From positions 18,958,501 to 19,022,500 of the forward strand of contig NC_092569.1 of the NCBI RefSeq assembly GCF_037975245.1: a DNA stretch of 64,000 bases, given 5' to 3'. Below the pieces are notes generated by a model, which worked only from the letters and a program-made list of their open reading frames with translations, was not told the origin of the DNA and ran no database searches. Numbering within the stretch: position 1 is the stretch's first letter; every line of letters begins with the position of its first letter. The DNA is from Apostichopus japonicus. Lineage: Eukaryota; Echinodermata; Holothuroidea; Aspidochirotida; Stichopodidae. Both the position numbers and the translations under genes were made by a program. Below, in pieces: positions 1 to 12,906 of the stretch.

Positions 1-770
1 TAATAACGTACTGACACATTTCTAGCTGAGTGCCTCTAGTCACATGACCAGAGAGAATAAACATTCTTTATCTCTCGCACTTTATCTTGTTACCATCTAT
101 CCCTACTCTGTCAAGAGCGTGGAGTGTTTCACTACTTTATTTGACCTTCTCCTGAACTCGTGTCAGGATGACATTGTCAGAAGTAAACACGCGTAACTTC
201 ACGTGACGTTTTGCGCTACACTCTAACGATCAACTGATTGATGTGGAAGTTGTCAACAGAGTTGGTGAACTTATCACGTGCTGGATGCCTCCGGATACGA
301 GGATCACAAGTTCAAGCAGACCCTGTTTTTCTCCTTGACAGGACTGTATGCAGTAACGAACAGTACAGTGGGTCCAAAATCCAAATCCGCTCCCTATTCT
401 GGCATCCATATAGTCCGAGCCCTAGATAAATTCGAGTCCATGTCGGTCAGAGTAAATACAATACGCCGGATTCGAATCCAGACTGGGGCATGCCGAGATG
501 TAAAGTTTCTATACCTCCCCCGAAGGTCTGCTGTCCATTACAGTGAGTCCAAACCCGAATCCAGCTACTATATATATATATAGACCGAGTCTTACACTAC
601 TCCCATTACACAGCAGGCACCAAAGTACGATACGTTGCGAGTAAAGTGAACTATTCCACAGTTCGCAACAGGGTTGCCGTCCAGTATAAATGAATCAGAC
701 TCCGGTCCAGATAGTCAGAGTCGCAACTCCCTACACATATCTATAATATCCGAGTCCTAGACAAGTCAAT
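1..770. other. non-coding DNA with scattered GAGTCC/GAATCC motifs
   Basis: I recognise no gene here; two short overlapping open frames (238-583) resemble nothing I know and look like chance. From about 360 to 770 the words GAGTCC and GAATCC recur (for example near 410, 432, 475, 545, 560, 690 and 750). They may be decayed copies of the AGTCCC-bearing 20-bp unit that follows, which would mean the minisatellite was once longer. A 12-bp palindrome, GGATTCGAATCC, lies near 470. Confidence 0.5.
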
Positions 771-1120
771 ATCCAGATCAGTTGGTTGAGTCCCAGATGG
801 GTACGTTGAATCCCAGATCGGTAGGTTGAGTCCCAGATCAGTAGGTTCAGTCCCAGATCGGTAGGTCCAGTCCCAGATCAGTAGGTTCAGTCCCAGATTA
901 GTAGGCCTATGTTGAGTCCCAAATTGGTAGGTTCAGTCCCAGATCAGTAGATTGAGTCCCAGAACAGTAGGTTCAGTCCCAGATCGGTAGGTTGAGTCCC
1001 AGATCGGTAGGTTCAGTCCCACATCGTAAGCTTCAGTCCCAGGTCAGTAGGTTCAGTCCCAGATCGGTAGGTTCAGTCCCAGATCGGTAGGTTCAGTCCC
1101 AGATCAGTAGGTTCAGGCCC
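771..1120. repeat. 20-bp minisatellite (about 17 copies)
   Basis: Tandem array with consensus AGATCGGTAGGTTCAGTCCC. Copies differ mainly by C/G within TTCAG/TTGAG and by A/G in ATCAG/ATCGG. One copy near 900-925 carries a short insertion containing AGGCCTATG. No coding function is apparent. The alternating variants suggest local duplication and gene conversion. Confidence 0.93.
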
Positions 1121-2060
1121 TGCAGACAAACCCACGTCCAAACTGTCGGAAATCAGGATCAGAATCCTGAAGAAGAATTACTGAAACTTCTGGATTGCAA
1201 CAAATATGATCCGAGTATTATCACAAAATCTCATCGCCCGGACAATTGTTTTTTCTTATATATGTAAGTATAAACGAGATGGACACCTTTACATTGATAG
1301 TGGTAATTAATCCTTAATTGCACCGCGGTCCGCTCATTGAGAACCTCCCGGATGTAGGCAGGGAAATGTTCAGTTTATACAAAGTCAGAGTCAGTCAGTC
1401 GTACTTACAGCATAAAGAAATTTGAAATATTTCAGATTGATGTATAATTATATGGATGTACCCACATTTACTACGTCCTAGGCAATATATAAGGCCATTC
1501 TATGAGTGTATAGTTAGTGAGAGAAGGCGACCGGACAAGACCATATATTGAACAACTTAATCCCTGACCTAATAGCCTATATATATAGTCGGACTAATGG
1601 TGTTTTTTGCGGCCAAGCGGTTACGTTTGCGCGCACAGCAGTTCCCCCGCCCCTCCCTCACACGTCCCTTTTGTGAGTATATAGAGAGAAGGTCAATACC
1701 CTTCCCTGTAATGTTACTACTACCTAGAGGCTAACTACACGAATATACAATTAACCAGTTACTCCCCGCAAAGTGAACTCACCAAGAAATCAATAAACAT
1801 TCCTAACAGCAATTAATATCAAATTAAAAACGACCGCTCGGTTCAGTCCAACAGACAAGCCCAAATAGGCCTACCTGCACGGGCTATGAAACAATTAAAT
1901 TCACCGCACTTACCTTATTTTAAAGTTTCAGCTCTTTTTTTAATCGGGAAGAACAAGTACAATAACAGAACGAATTCCAATGATAACAACAAAGGGGAAA
2001 ACAAAACAAAAGGACAATCCATTCAGAACCTTTATATACATTATTTTCACTTACTTATAC
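1121..2060. other. intergenic, no gene seen
   Basis: Mixed AT-rich sequence without a recognisable gene or repeat. Near 1840-1870 a short stretch (GGTTCAGTCC followed by ACAGACAAGCCCA) echoes the right edge of the minisatellite at 1109-1134 and may be a dispersed fragment of the same repeat. Confidence 0.5.
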
Positions 2061-2213
2061 TTACTGCCCATTATGCCTCTTGGCACATAGGGCAGCAACA
2101 AAAGTCTTCCACTCCTTCCGATCCTGGGCTAATTTTTGGATGGTACCCCATGTGTGGTTCAGGTCTTTAATCTCCCCTTCCACAGTTCTTCGCCAAGTGA
2201 CATTATTTTCAGG
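2061..2213 (-). mobile_element. non-LTR retrotransposon 3' tail (ORF2 C-terminus)
   Basis: The minus strand encodes about 50 residues ending in a stop at 2063-2061. It carries the signature WRRTVEGEIKDL, then HTWGTIQKLAQDRKEWKTF and VAALCAKRHNGQ. As I know it, this is the C-terminal tail of the reverse transcriptase polyprotein of a widespread non-LTR family (RTE/jockey-like) in marine animals. Upstream, the frame hits a stop at once, so the copy is 5'-truncated, as is usual for LINEs. Just after the stop comes a GTAAGTATAAGTAAGTG tail, resembling the short simple-sequence 3' ends of these elements. The clade is uncertain; the LINE assignment is firm. Confidence 0.82.
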
Positions 2214-3640
2214 TCAGTATTAAATTACCATGAATAGCATATACGGTGTATACAAAATTACACTTCGAAGAAAGAAATAACAACAAGAATTTTAAGTCTT
2301 GGCTGTTTTGTCCGTTTTGAAGTTATTATAAATATATATAGGAAAAGTCCTGCGAAAAAAGGTCCTTTCGTTCACTACTAATTTATTTAACCGCCTGAGT
2401 TTCTCCAGGTGTTCTCTGTTTAGAAAGGAAGAAGCCGAGGGATGTTTCTCGATGTGTAAGACGGCATGCAATGTATAGGGAGCAGTTCTTTTGGTTAATG
2501 AGATCAATGAACTATACACAGCTTTATTGGCTCCAATTATAGCCACTATAGCTAGGAAAGTTTTGTGATTACGTAATCGACCTGCGTGCACGTTCGTAAA
2601 TCGACATCAGGCTCTATTAGCCGGCATAGCTTCTTAACACAATTAGGCTCTTTGTGTAAACACTGTGTAGAAATATGTTCATGTCTTCTACCAGGGAGTT
2701 GTTCCATAACAATTCCCTGCTACTACAGTGTAGTTAATAAGACAGCGTTCACACAAAGACCCTCATACAAGAAAAAAAATATGTGGCAGGCGTTGCAGAC
2801 TAATTGGTAAAAAGAGGTCATTTTACGAACAAGGCAGGTCGATTACGTATATCTCAAGAAACTTTACCATGATAGTGTGCTATAGTTGGATCTTCACAGC
2901 AGACCTTCAATAATCCACGAAAACGAAATAACTGAATTCAATGCGCCTATTGCGAGAGTACAGTATCTGGGGTATAGGGCTATGCATGTTTCGAATCAGG
3001 ACTAATATGTGACCACAGGTTGACTGGGTGACGTATCAGCCCCTAACCTAACATACGTAGCATATGTTCCCCTTGTAGGGGATTTACGTACACACCTGAC
3101 GATGGTCACACAGTGATAGTCTCGATACAAGAATACTGGGGTTGAGCTGAGCGTATATCAGTTGTTTGGTTTTCGTGGCCAGGTTCTTTTCTTGAGAGCA
3201 CCCTATAACCTAACATAACTGGGAGCCATGTGATGCTTGCGAGGCAACAGCGAAATTGTTTCGAAAGGTGTTCCGGGCATTTGCTTACTGAGCATTGATA
3301 AAAAGAGAAAAATATGATAAGCATAAATAAGAAGCAGAAGACAAAAAAGAAGAAGAAGAAGAAGAAGAAGAAAAGGGAACATTTGGTACAATAGGTTGGA
3401 GAGATTTTATGCCGGGATTGAAATGTACTACAGGTTACCATGCTTGAATGAATAAAAGACATAAGTAGAGGTAAATGCGAAGTACAACAAAAAACAACAG
3501 ACACACCCGGAAACATGTGCACAAACACACAAACACACAATTTGCAATAGTGGTGTTCCACGGCAGAAAGACATACCTGGATAAAGCATATAACATGTAC
3601 GAAGCCATAGAATGGAAAACAGGTCAACATTAGTGGCCCT
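2214..3640. other. intergenic, no gene seen
   Basis: Apart from the hairpin at 2692-2719, no gene is recognised. A GAA-rich purine tract lies at about 3346-3375. Open frames on the minus strand here are driven by that tract and show no domain signature. Confidence 0.5.
2692..2719. repeat. CAGGGAGTTGTT hairpin, copy 1
   Basis: A 12-bp stem (CAGGGAGTTGTT against AACAATTCCCTG, one G:T pair) closes a CCAT loop. The same hairpin, with perfect stems and the loop in reverse complement (ATGG), lies at 25752-25779, and a relative at 25929-25957. It appears to be a dispersed short palindromic repeat. Confidence 0.8.
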
Positions 3641-3981
3641 TCATCGTATGGGGGGGGGGGTTGGGGGGATAGCCTGATCGAGCCTTGCGGCTCCTGCAGA
3701 TTAGTCTCCCTTCAGTTACACAACCATATACATATATACGTATCCTACAAGCTACAAAATCAAACCTTGCTGCCAAAAAAGAATACCCTTTACTTGTTCA
3801 TAGCCTACTGGCGTCCACTTTGTTATCGCATGATAAAAAGAACCATTATTAATCGTTAAGTAGGGCAATATATAAATAGTTAAATATTTACAGAAACTGT
3901 GCCAAATAAAAAGCCATGACCTTTTTATTGACAAAATTTATCGGCATAATAGATCAAGTTTACGCAAAGGGATTATAAACC

Positions 3982-3983
<2 letters not shown>

Positions 3984-4050
<67 letters not shown>
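3984..4050. repeat. (AT)n microsatellite
   Basis: About 33 uninterrupted AT dinucleotides. No inverted flanks are obvious, unlike the AT tracts at 42452 and 51170. Confidence 0.97.
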
Positions 4051-4052
<2 letters not shown>

Positions 4053-4056
<4 letters not shown>

Positions 4057-4544
4057 TTATAAGTTATAACAACTGCAATAATAGTATTGAACAACAATAA
4101 TAACTGCAGATAACAATATACAATCTGTTATTCGTTATGCTCAAGGTGATTTGACGATATTGCCCACCTATATTACTACTGCGAAATGAGATTTCATAAC
4201 AATCTAATTATGAGTTTATAATTAAATTTCTGCTGGTTTGAGCTTCCATTTTTTGTGATTTTCTAAGTTCAGCCATGTAGTGTACTAATTACGGGTGAAT
4301 GCACTCATCAATATTCCTATATATCTACGTTAAAAGTGACTCACACTTTCTCTTTCACTATGGTTATTATAATATTGTTATAATAATATGGTTATTATAA
4401 GGTTACGACCTTTTTGAATTACTTTCAGAGCGTTCACCTTCAAATGAGGAAAACATTGACTCTGATGTGTAATAGGTTTGGAAATCACCCGATGTGAAAG
4501 TTGTAAGCCATGAGCCCTTTCGATTGACGTAAAAAATAACTGCA
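4053..4544. other. intergenic, AT-rich
   Basis: No gene seen. A near-palindrome built on TTATTATAATATTG lies around 4364-4400. Confidence 0.5.
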
Positions 4545-4949
<405 letters not shown>

Positions 4950-4952
4950 ATT

Positions 4953-7260
4953 TGATTCATTTAGTATACCATTTCTATCGCGTCTTTCCACAAAGAATAC
5001 TGGTACATATCATAACATAACCTCACACTAAGCACAGGGCGGAGTCATGATTTTATAAAGGAGGGGGAAGTAGCCCCAGAGTCGTTGAAAGCCGGTCCAA
5101 AAGTACGGGGGGTGGGGGTTGGTGGTCTTCCACTAGAAGAACATCAAATTTGAGACGTCAAATGGACGGAACACACCTGGACATATTAAGGCTAGAAATA
5201 AGGTCATATTTAGGTATCAACTCAAGGTTGTGCTAAAGTGTACTCCACTCTCTGCAAGCACGGTAGTAATCAAATTTTGACAAATTTCCATCTTGAACAA
5301 TTTCGAATATTATAAACACTGTGTCTGGAACATGGTATTTTAGTACTGTATATGTCATTGAAAGATACCCTAACCTTGCTAATAAACAAAAAAGATGATG
5401 AAATTGCTTTTCTTTCTTTAGTCACTGGCCTGATTGAATCTTACGTGGGTCGGATCTCGCCTTCCGAGACCCTGTTAAGCAGTATGGAGAGCGGTTAGGG
5501 GGTAGGGGGGGGGGTCACTGAAGGGAACAAACGTAACGATGATGATTCAGAGCCTAATACAGGACTATACATTGCTAGCAAAAAGAGGGCGCTATGCGAA
5601 TATCACAGCTCCCATGACAGTTACAATGATGAACACCCAATCGTAATGTAACAAGTAAAACCACAAAGAATTTAAGAAAACCTTGCCAAGTTTTCCATGG
5701 CATATCGAATGTCATTTTTGGGTGTAGTAGACTGAGGAACGGGAGGACAACCACAGCCCCATTCCTTAACACCCCCCCCATTCCACCCCACTCCTATGTC
5801 GGGCATATCGGGCATATTCAGACCATTTGAGGAATAATTCTGACAAAGATTTTTCTCCCTCTTCTAAAAAAAGAAACAAGGCTGTTGACGTTCCTTAATA
5901 TTCAGTCATCTTGTTTTAATTTAATGTCCCGCGTAGGAATGCCAAGGGTTGCCTCTGTATCCAGTGTCGTGAATTTAAAAAAAATACCAACTTAAACCGC
6001 AAACTAATTCCCCAAGTACGAAAGTAGCAATACGTTCTATCTTGAAATTCTATTATGAAAGTTACTGATTATAGTTCCACTTCGCATATTATAGAGAATG
6101 TAAAACATGAGACCTGTTTATTTGTTTGTTTGTAAATAATAAAATATTTTTATGGAAAAGAGCATCCGACTCTAATTGGTGATTAACTTATAGGTGCTTA
6201 GAACCCCCCCAAAAAAGTGTGATTTTTTTTTAAATCAGTTCCTGACCTAATTAATTTGAAAAAGTTTGATAAGATGGGGGCTAAAATATATTGCAGAATC
6301 AACCCTTACTTCTTCATGAAAATTAATTGCTGAAACCTTTACATTTTCACAGGTTTCTCTGTCACATTATGACAACTTTTAACCGTGCCAGCTTGCGTGC
6401 GAATGATTAATCAAAGGGTTGCTATCCATCCCATGTGATACCGCTCACACGCTATCCTTGTCTTACAGTATGATAACGGTTCGGTATTAATACCCGTCAG
6501 GTGATGTTTACGACAATCGGTAAACAGACAATTCTTGGAATTCGACGGAGGGTACCGACGCGATGCAAAAGTTATAGCAGTCCGTGTTAACGGAGGGAGG
6601 TGTTAAGGTGTTCAGAACAGCTGATCTAAAGAACAGGCACGCTCGAGTTGAGAAACGTTTCCAGGGGGAAGCCGAGTTGTCACAGCTGGGTGGATTGCTA
6701 TGAAACAAATATATAACATATATAACAACTCATGTGTGTGTTTGTGATACTGTAGTGGAGGGAACAATACAACTATCTAGTGTATGCTGTATAAAGAAAC
6801 TACAAAACAAACACATGGCTTGATAGCTTCGTGCATGCAGTCGTATCCGTATCAAGTGTTACCTAACTCTGTGAGGGCATCAATTATTTTCGGGCAGAGT
6901 TTTGGTTGAGTTCCAATTGTCTTTATGCCAGCGTTTTCTTAATCTGGGGTGAACGGACCGCCTGGGTTCGAGGCGGGATTGCAGGGGGTGAGAAGCTGTG
7001 ATAATGCAAATCCAATTGTGAAATCCAATGAAGGGGTAAGTCAGCCTCTGGTTAAGATGTGGACAAAGACTAGTTTTTAATTGTTTATGGGTATGAGTAC
7101 TGGAAAAGGTAAAGAAACACTGATTTTAGCCAATTAACCACAGCCTGTTAGTTAAAGGCGCATTCTTTCTCTTCCTTTTCACCTTTGTATAGTGTGAAAC
7201 AGATTACCATAAGTGACAAGTGAGGTACAGAGCGCGCGGACAGAGCGTGAGATGAGGGTC
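4953..7260. other. intergenic, no gene seen
   Basis: No gene recognised over about 2.3 kb. Poly-G occurs near 5504-5513. A small stem, CCGCCT-GGGTTCG-AGGCGG, lies near 6959-6977. It resembles a tRNA T-arm but has no cloverleaf around it. Confidence 0.5.
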
Positions 7261-7264
7261 GCAC

Positions 7265-7283
7265 GGGGGGGGGGGGGGAGGGG
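7265..7283. repeat. poly-G tract
   Basis: About 14 G, one A, then six G. Representative of some two dozen G-runs of eight or more on this strand of the window. Confidence 0.9.
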
Positions 7284-7581
7284 GGTTGGTGATTCCCTTA
7301 ACTCGTAGTGGCAGAAATTCATGCATGTGGCAGTATGTGTACGAGAGCAAAATTTATTTCTTTGTTTTCACACTTCAAGATAAAGTTACAGTGACAACAG
7401 ATGGTGAATAGAACTTCAGTTACAAAGTTAACGTTTGTATGAAGTTTAATAATTAATGGACTAAAAATGGTCCTTCCATACTTCAGTACGAGGTGTAATC
7501 TTTTCCTTTGAGGAAACGCACACCCACACACATACAGCCTACACACGCGAACACACGCAATTTGTTTATTTAATTAGGGCC

Positions 7582-7987
7582 TATAATAATAATAATGACG
7601 ACGATGATGATCGTGATGATGATCGTGATGATGATCGTGATGACGACGATGACGATGACGACGACGACGATGACGATGACGACGATGATGACGATGACGA
7701 TGGTGATAATGATAATAATGATGATGACGACGACGATGACGATGACGACAACGACGACGATGACGACGACGACGACGACGATGACGATGATGATGATGAT
7801 GATAATGATGATGACGATGGTGATGATGATGATAATGATGATGGTGATAATGATGATGTGTATAATGAGGTTTGAGTATGACGACGACGACGACGACGAT
7901 GACTCCGATGACGATGACGATTATGATATGTATAATGAGGTTTGAGTATGATGATGATGACGATGACGTTGACGACGACGATGATGT
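7582..7987. repeat. GAT/GAC triplet array with repeated spacer
   Basis: Interspersed GAT, GAC and GTG triplets over about 400 bases. A non-triplet spacer, TATAATGAGGTTTGAGTATG, occurs twice (near 7860 and 7930), with a degenerate third version near 7995. The array therefore grew by duplicating larger blocks as well as by triplet slippage. Long frames here are artefacts. Confidence 0.93.
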
Positions 7988-7989
7988 CT

Positions 7990-9200
7990 GTGTGTCATGA
8001 GGTTTTAGCACTACAGTATCTATACTTATACTTTCTGTGTAATATATGTAGTCCAAATAGAAGAGGCAAACGCAAACCTTACCACCGTCTCCCTTCGTGC
8101 ATGCCATAATCATGTTCAGGACACGCAATTATCACAAACAGCTACAATTTGTGCAGGTACGTAGCTTTGTGGGTAGGAGGCACTCATAAACAGATTGCCG
8201 ATTTGTTAGCATCTGACCTTCAAATTCGATTTCATTACTTACTGAGGCTAATTCTAACAAATGCCGCAAATCAAGGAGATACATATTTCAGCTCGAATAT
8301 TATACAGATCCTTCATGGAAGTATCCAATCCTTGTCAGACAGTACGGTATGTATATATAAGGTATTAAGTTATGTGGGAATTGAAAGATCAGAAAGTTCG
8401 CCGAGTGCGTTGCCATCTGTTATGTTAAAAATCCTTAAGATAGCCAATAAGTTTGACTAACTACCCCAAATATATTTTTTTCATCGTTTTTTCGCGTGTC
8501 ATCTTTTCAAAACATCCAGTTTTGCCAAGTCCATGAAAATACCAGCAACGGTCTGTTGCATATATCACCGAACAGAGTTAAATATTTTCACGTGTGTGTG
8601 TCTCTTCACACAAATGGGTGATCAAAAAACACATGACAAACGTCTGGGTGTCTGGGTGTCAAAGAACTGATCAGCCAAACACCTCAACATTAAACTGTTG
8701 TATTTTACAAACACATATTAAAACTCTTGATCCTTTGTTGATATTATAGCTTACAACAGATCGCACATAGCTTGCAAGTCTACCTTTATAATGGTGGAGA
8801 CATCCGCGGTATTCAAACTTTGCTGATTGGTGTCCCGTTTTTACCTGCATCAGCTCGGCGGCTCCCCAGTGTCAGACGGTTGTAGATTTGGGACAGGGTC
8901 GTAAGATATTAAAAGGGTGCTTCGTTGTAAAATTTTGCATTTTCCAATGCAATTCATGTTCGAGATTTGTTTCCACTTGTTAGTCTATGATTAACAGCAA
9001 TACGTTATACAATATCTTCAGAAATTCTTAGCGACCCTCCAACACTTTTCGGCGACCCTAAAATGAGTCGCAACCTCGGCCAGTTTGAATACCAGGGGTC
9101 TAGACTATAACTATGACATCTCAGGTCATAAGAATTAGGAAGAAGTCTTATATCTGGGAGGCAGACCTGAGGGGAGTGATCTGCGAGCTTGGGAGGAGGC
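7990..9200. other. intergenic, no gene seen
   Basis: No recognised gene. An open frame at 8149-8460 (plus) has no family signature and I do not call it. Confidence 0.45.
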
Positions 9201-9203
9201 CGG

Positions 9204-9433
<230 letters not shown>

Positions 9434-9554
9434 TTGGAAGTATGCAGGCATACATGATGCGAAATATCCTATGTCAGAAAGGTATCAGGAAATGTATGTT
9501 AAACATCCATTTCTGCAAAGATGTGTAACCTTATATCTTGACATAAATGTTGCC

Positions 9555-9560
9555 GTGCCG
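9555..9560. repeat. target site duplication GTGCCG (left)
   Basis: GTGCCG directly precedes the left inverted repeat and recurs at 16375-16380 directly after the right one. This fits a 6-bp target duplication (7 bp if the following T is counted). Confidence 0.75.
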
Positions 9561-9976
9561 TACGGAGAGCCAAACGTTCCATAAATGTCGAAAAAGAAAG
9601 TGAAGTGTCCAAGTTAATATATATATGTCCAAATCGATATCAACATGTTACAATTCGATATCAGCATGTTACAATTCCATATGAACATGTCGAAACAAAA
9701 TACAATATGCCATTGCGTCTATCAACATGTCAAATTCAACTTCAGCATGTCGAAAACTTGTAACAGCATGCCATTACTACATTGGTCATGTCAACATGCT
9801 ATATTTACGTCGTGCTATAATTTTGGCACTTCGGCGCGCGCCAACGTTTCGTATATGTCGAGATTTATTTCAGTATGTCCAAAACTTGTGTCAGCATGGT
9901 GAGCCAAGAGTAGTGAAGTATTGCCATGACAACGTTGCACATGGTTCGTGTCGTTCACACGGTACTATGGTTGAAT
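9561..9976 (+). repeat. left terminal inverted repeat (416 bp)
   Basis: The arm is studded with variants of ATGTCGAAA/ATGTCCAAA and TCAACATG/TCAGCATG spaced some 20-30 bases apart. This layout is typical of subterminal transposase-binding motif arrays. An open frame of 85 codons exists in both arms but is explained by the duplication and has no protein signature. Confidence 0.92.
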
Positions 9977-10524
9977 CATGGAGCTATAAACAGAAGGAGA
10001 AAACCCACTTTGAAGTATCATTGTAATCGACAAAATTTGATCGCCATAAGAAAACATGCCTCAGGGCACAAACACGGGTAAAGCCATCATCAGCTATTAC
10101 GTAATCCTGGTACAAAGGTCATTTCGTATATAGCGTCCCTCACAACATAACAACAGACACTCCGATCCTAACGTATATGTAATTGAAATAATATACACAG
10201 TACTCATATATGTTACGTTACGCATACCTGTAAGAATTTCGATCGGAATATATCTTTCATTTCTCACCGAATCATGCGAAGATTCGTATTTAATAATTAA
10301 TTGTTTATCTCAGCATATATTTCATCGCAATATATGAACAAGTAATGGCGAAATAGGTACTTTTAGTCAAGTATTTTCCGATAAAACTTTTCTTCGTTCG
10401 TTAGGCAAATAACGTTAGTGCTGTTTGTTATTGCATTGGGAACCTAGTGTTATAAAATTAACAAAATTAATTTAACACGAAACATGGCTGCCGAAAAACT
10501 TTGCATCCGCTGAGGACATTAGAA

Positions 10525-10929
10525 ATGTTCATGCTACAGGATATAGTTGAATTTATGGTGAAGCTGATGATTGAAGAGTTTGAGAGGCTGGATGTTCCAG
10601 ACGACATAAATTTGGAAGATACATTAATTGTTGAAAAACATGAGGAACAAATTCTAAGATAATTAGCAGGTTATGTGCCATTTGCCCTTAAAAAACGTTA
10701 CATGAAAGTTAAGAGTACTCAGAATGCTTTAATATTTTTACAGTACTTAAACTGTATGTCTGTTGCAGGTGAAGGTCACAGTTTTTTAGATTACAGTAAA
10801 GCCTGGGTGGAAAAACAAAATAGAGGTGGATTAATCTTAGTTAATGATAATATTTTCATGCTTTTCAAGACTGGAATTTCAGACAAAGCAAATTTTAAAC
10901 ATGAAGACCTTGCTTATTTTGAGAAATAA
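10525..10929 (+). pseudogene. transposase-like C-terminal fragment, one internal stop
   Basis: A frame from ATG 10525 to TAA 10927-10929 is interrupted by a single stop at 10660-10662, where relatives would read ILRYIAGYV-like sequence. After the stop come AGYVPFALKKRYMKV, FLDYSKAWVEKQNRGGL and ILVNDNIFMLFK. I associate this pattern (a hydrophobic YIAGYV helix, then W..KQNRGGL.VND) with C-termini of eukaryotic DNA-transposon proteins, but I cannot name the superfamily. Lying inside a TIR-bounded unit supports that reading. The catalytic N-terminal part is absent, so the protein would be non-functional. An alternative is a captured host exon. Confidence 0.55.
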
Positions 10930-12387
10930 ATATGTGAAAGACCATCTTCTGCAAAAACTTCTGCAATTAACACAAGCCAGTTCAGAATCGGTGGGCAGAT
11001 CTTGTTAAACGAGGACTTAAGTGGGCAGTTGCTTCAAATTTCATACGTTTGTTGTTTATTGGGTAAAGTTAATAGTAAATGCTTTTGTTAGAATGTAAAT
11101 GGAGATAAGTTACAAAAAGGAAGACTTCTTGTAGCAAGAAAGGAGAGAAAGCATTCAGAAAAGAATTGGCAAGTGAAAGCAAGGAGTGAAACTGAGAGTA
11201 ACATGATTAGTATCTATATATCTTGATTTTATGATAATTATGTTGTATACTTACATAGTTCGTTTGTTCTTTCCATGGCAAACCTCATCTTTCAAGCTTA
11301 TAACAAGTTTACTTTAGTTCAGAGAAATATAGTGGAACTAGAATATTGTCAGTTTTGTACAAATTAAAAGTTTAAACTTTGTTGTGATTTGTTTCCTTGT
11401 AAATTTTATTGATGAAGGTCAAAGGTGACACATGCTTTCTCTTCAACACCACCTACTGTAGGTCTGGTAGGTAGGACACCATCCGCTCTGAATTGGACTA
11501 TGGCAGCATCGCCACAGTGACAACCACAAAACTCACCTTCGCAATATTTACACCCTCTTGAAAGACGCACTTTAGCTCAGCATGGAAGATTTCATCGCTT
11601 TCTTTCTGTTGGCAAAGCTTAATCTTCTCTACACCCCCAATATCCTCACCAGCATTTAGAATCCTTCCCACAACTTTTGCAGATGCCGAACTCCCTATCT
11701 CTCAAAAGTAAAACCCTCATACTACCTTTGGCATTTGGAGCTCCATAAACTCACCATCAATACCATCAAACTGGCTCCTTCTCTTGACCCACCTTCACTC
11801 CTTCAGACACCCACTAACCCCCCTCCCACCCCACTATCTTCCTAGGCCTTGTGCCAGCAAAATTAAAATATATTTAGCTACATGAGTTTACTTATATGGA
11901 CATAATTCGAGCACAAAATGTGATTTTAATCCCCAATGGGCACAATGTAACCATTAGTAACAGCCAGGATGGCATCCCTTCAAGTCGCTTGACCACTACA
12001 CTCTGGTTGACAACTTGACTATTCAATGTTATGCATATGATTATAAGGGCACCTTTCCCTTCATTTATGAGAGCTGGCAAAAAACAGAACAGCAAGTTGG
12101 AGTTTCTTTACTGTATATATATTGTACTAAACAGGAAAATAAAACTACTTCACAAGATAACATGAAAACTATACAAGATCAAATCACCACATTGTTATTT
12201 AAATATACTGTACTAGTTCCACCAAAAAATAATCTAGAGCACATGGACAAATGACACTGTTCTTCTAACAGAAATCCCCACTTTAAGTACTAGTACAACA
12301 AAGGTACAAATAAACCATTAAAATACTGTGAAATAAATCTACTGTAGTGCTATACAGAACAATCAAATCAGTTTGAGTTCATTTACA
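10930..12387. other. transposon interior, no gene seen
   Basis: AT-rich sequence with C-rich patches (11550-11850). No recognisable domain on either strand. A short frame at 12015-12254 is not called. Confidence 0.45.
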
Positions 12388-12395
12388 GTACTGTA

Positions 12396-12715
12396 CAGTG
12401 ACGTAGACAGTGTGGGGCGAGTTCCCCCCCCCCCCCCACAGAATTTTTTGGGGACGTGAGTGGCGACGGTGACAAATCATAGGGAGCAAAAAATATTTAA
12501 ATGTACTCCTCTTAGTACACAAATTCAGTTCAAAGAATGGAAACGATAACAACCCCTTTGCATCTTAAGCCCTTTTTTAAACAACTTTTTTTCAGGGGAG
12601 GAGGATGCCCCTTATACCCTCCCCAGGACGTTGTTCCACCGCTTAGTACCTGAAAATGGGGACAGAAGTTTGGCTTTGCCCCCCACCCCATACCAGAAAC
12701 CTGGCTATGTCCCTG
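12396..12715. mobile_element. hAT-type miniature element, 8-bp TSD GTACTGTA
   Basis: The ends are CAGTGACGTAGACAG on the left and, in reverse complement, CAGGGACATAGCCAGG on the right. The flanking 8-bp duplication GTACTGTA is perfect (12388-12395 and 12716-12723). CAGTG-type ends with 8-bp target duplications are the hallmark of hAT transposons. It is 320 bp, non-coding, and carries a poly-C run near 12427. It sits inside the 6.8-kb element and is therefore younger than it. Confidence 0.88.
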
Positions 12716-12878
12716 GTACTGTATTAATCAAAGAAAACATTTATGCAAAAGATTTTGAAAAATCTATAGAACATTAACTCATTATTACAATTTACCAGTT
12801 CCACGAAAGAAAAAATTCTGTTACTTCACATGGAAATGTACTGAAAAATTGTTCCATACATAAAGTGAAAAAGTTAGA

Positions 12879-12906
12879 CAGTATGTCCAAAACTTGTGTC
12901 AGCATG
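12879..12906 (+). repeat. internal copy of a 28-bp TIR segment
   Basis: Twenty-eight bases beginning CAGTATGTCCAAAACTTG are identical to 9871-9898 in the left arm and to the complement of 16037-16064 in the right arm. This is the only internal copy I noticed. It may be an internal transposase-binding site or a relic of an earlier terminus. Confidence 0.85.

Noticed and set aside
6940..6990. Possible tRNA around GGGTTCGAGGC
   Set aside because: Only a T-arm-like stem; no A box, acceptor or anticodon arm.
7574..8128. 184-codon His/Ser-rich minus-strand frame and overlapping Met/Thr-rich plus-strand frame
   Set aside because: Produced by the GAT/GAC triplet array.
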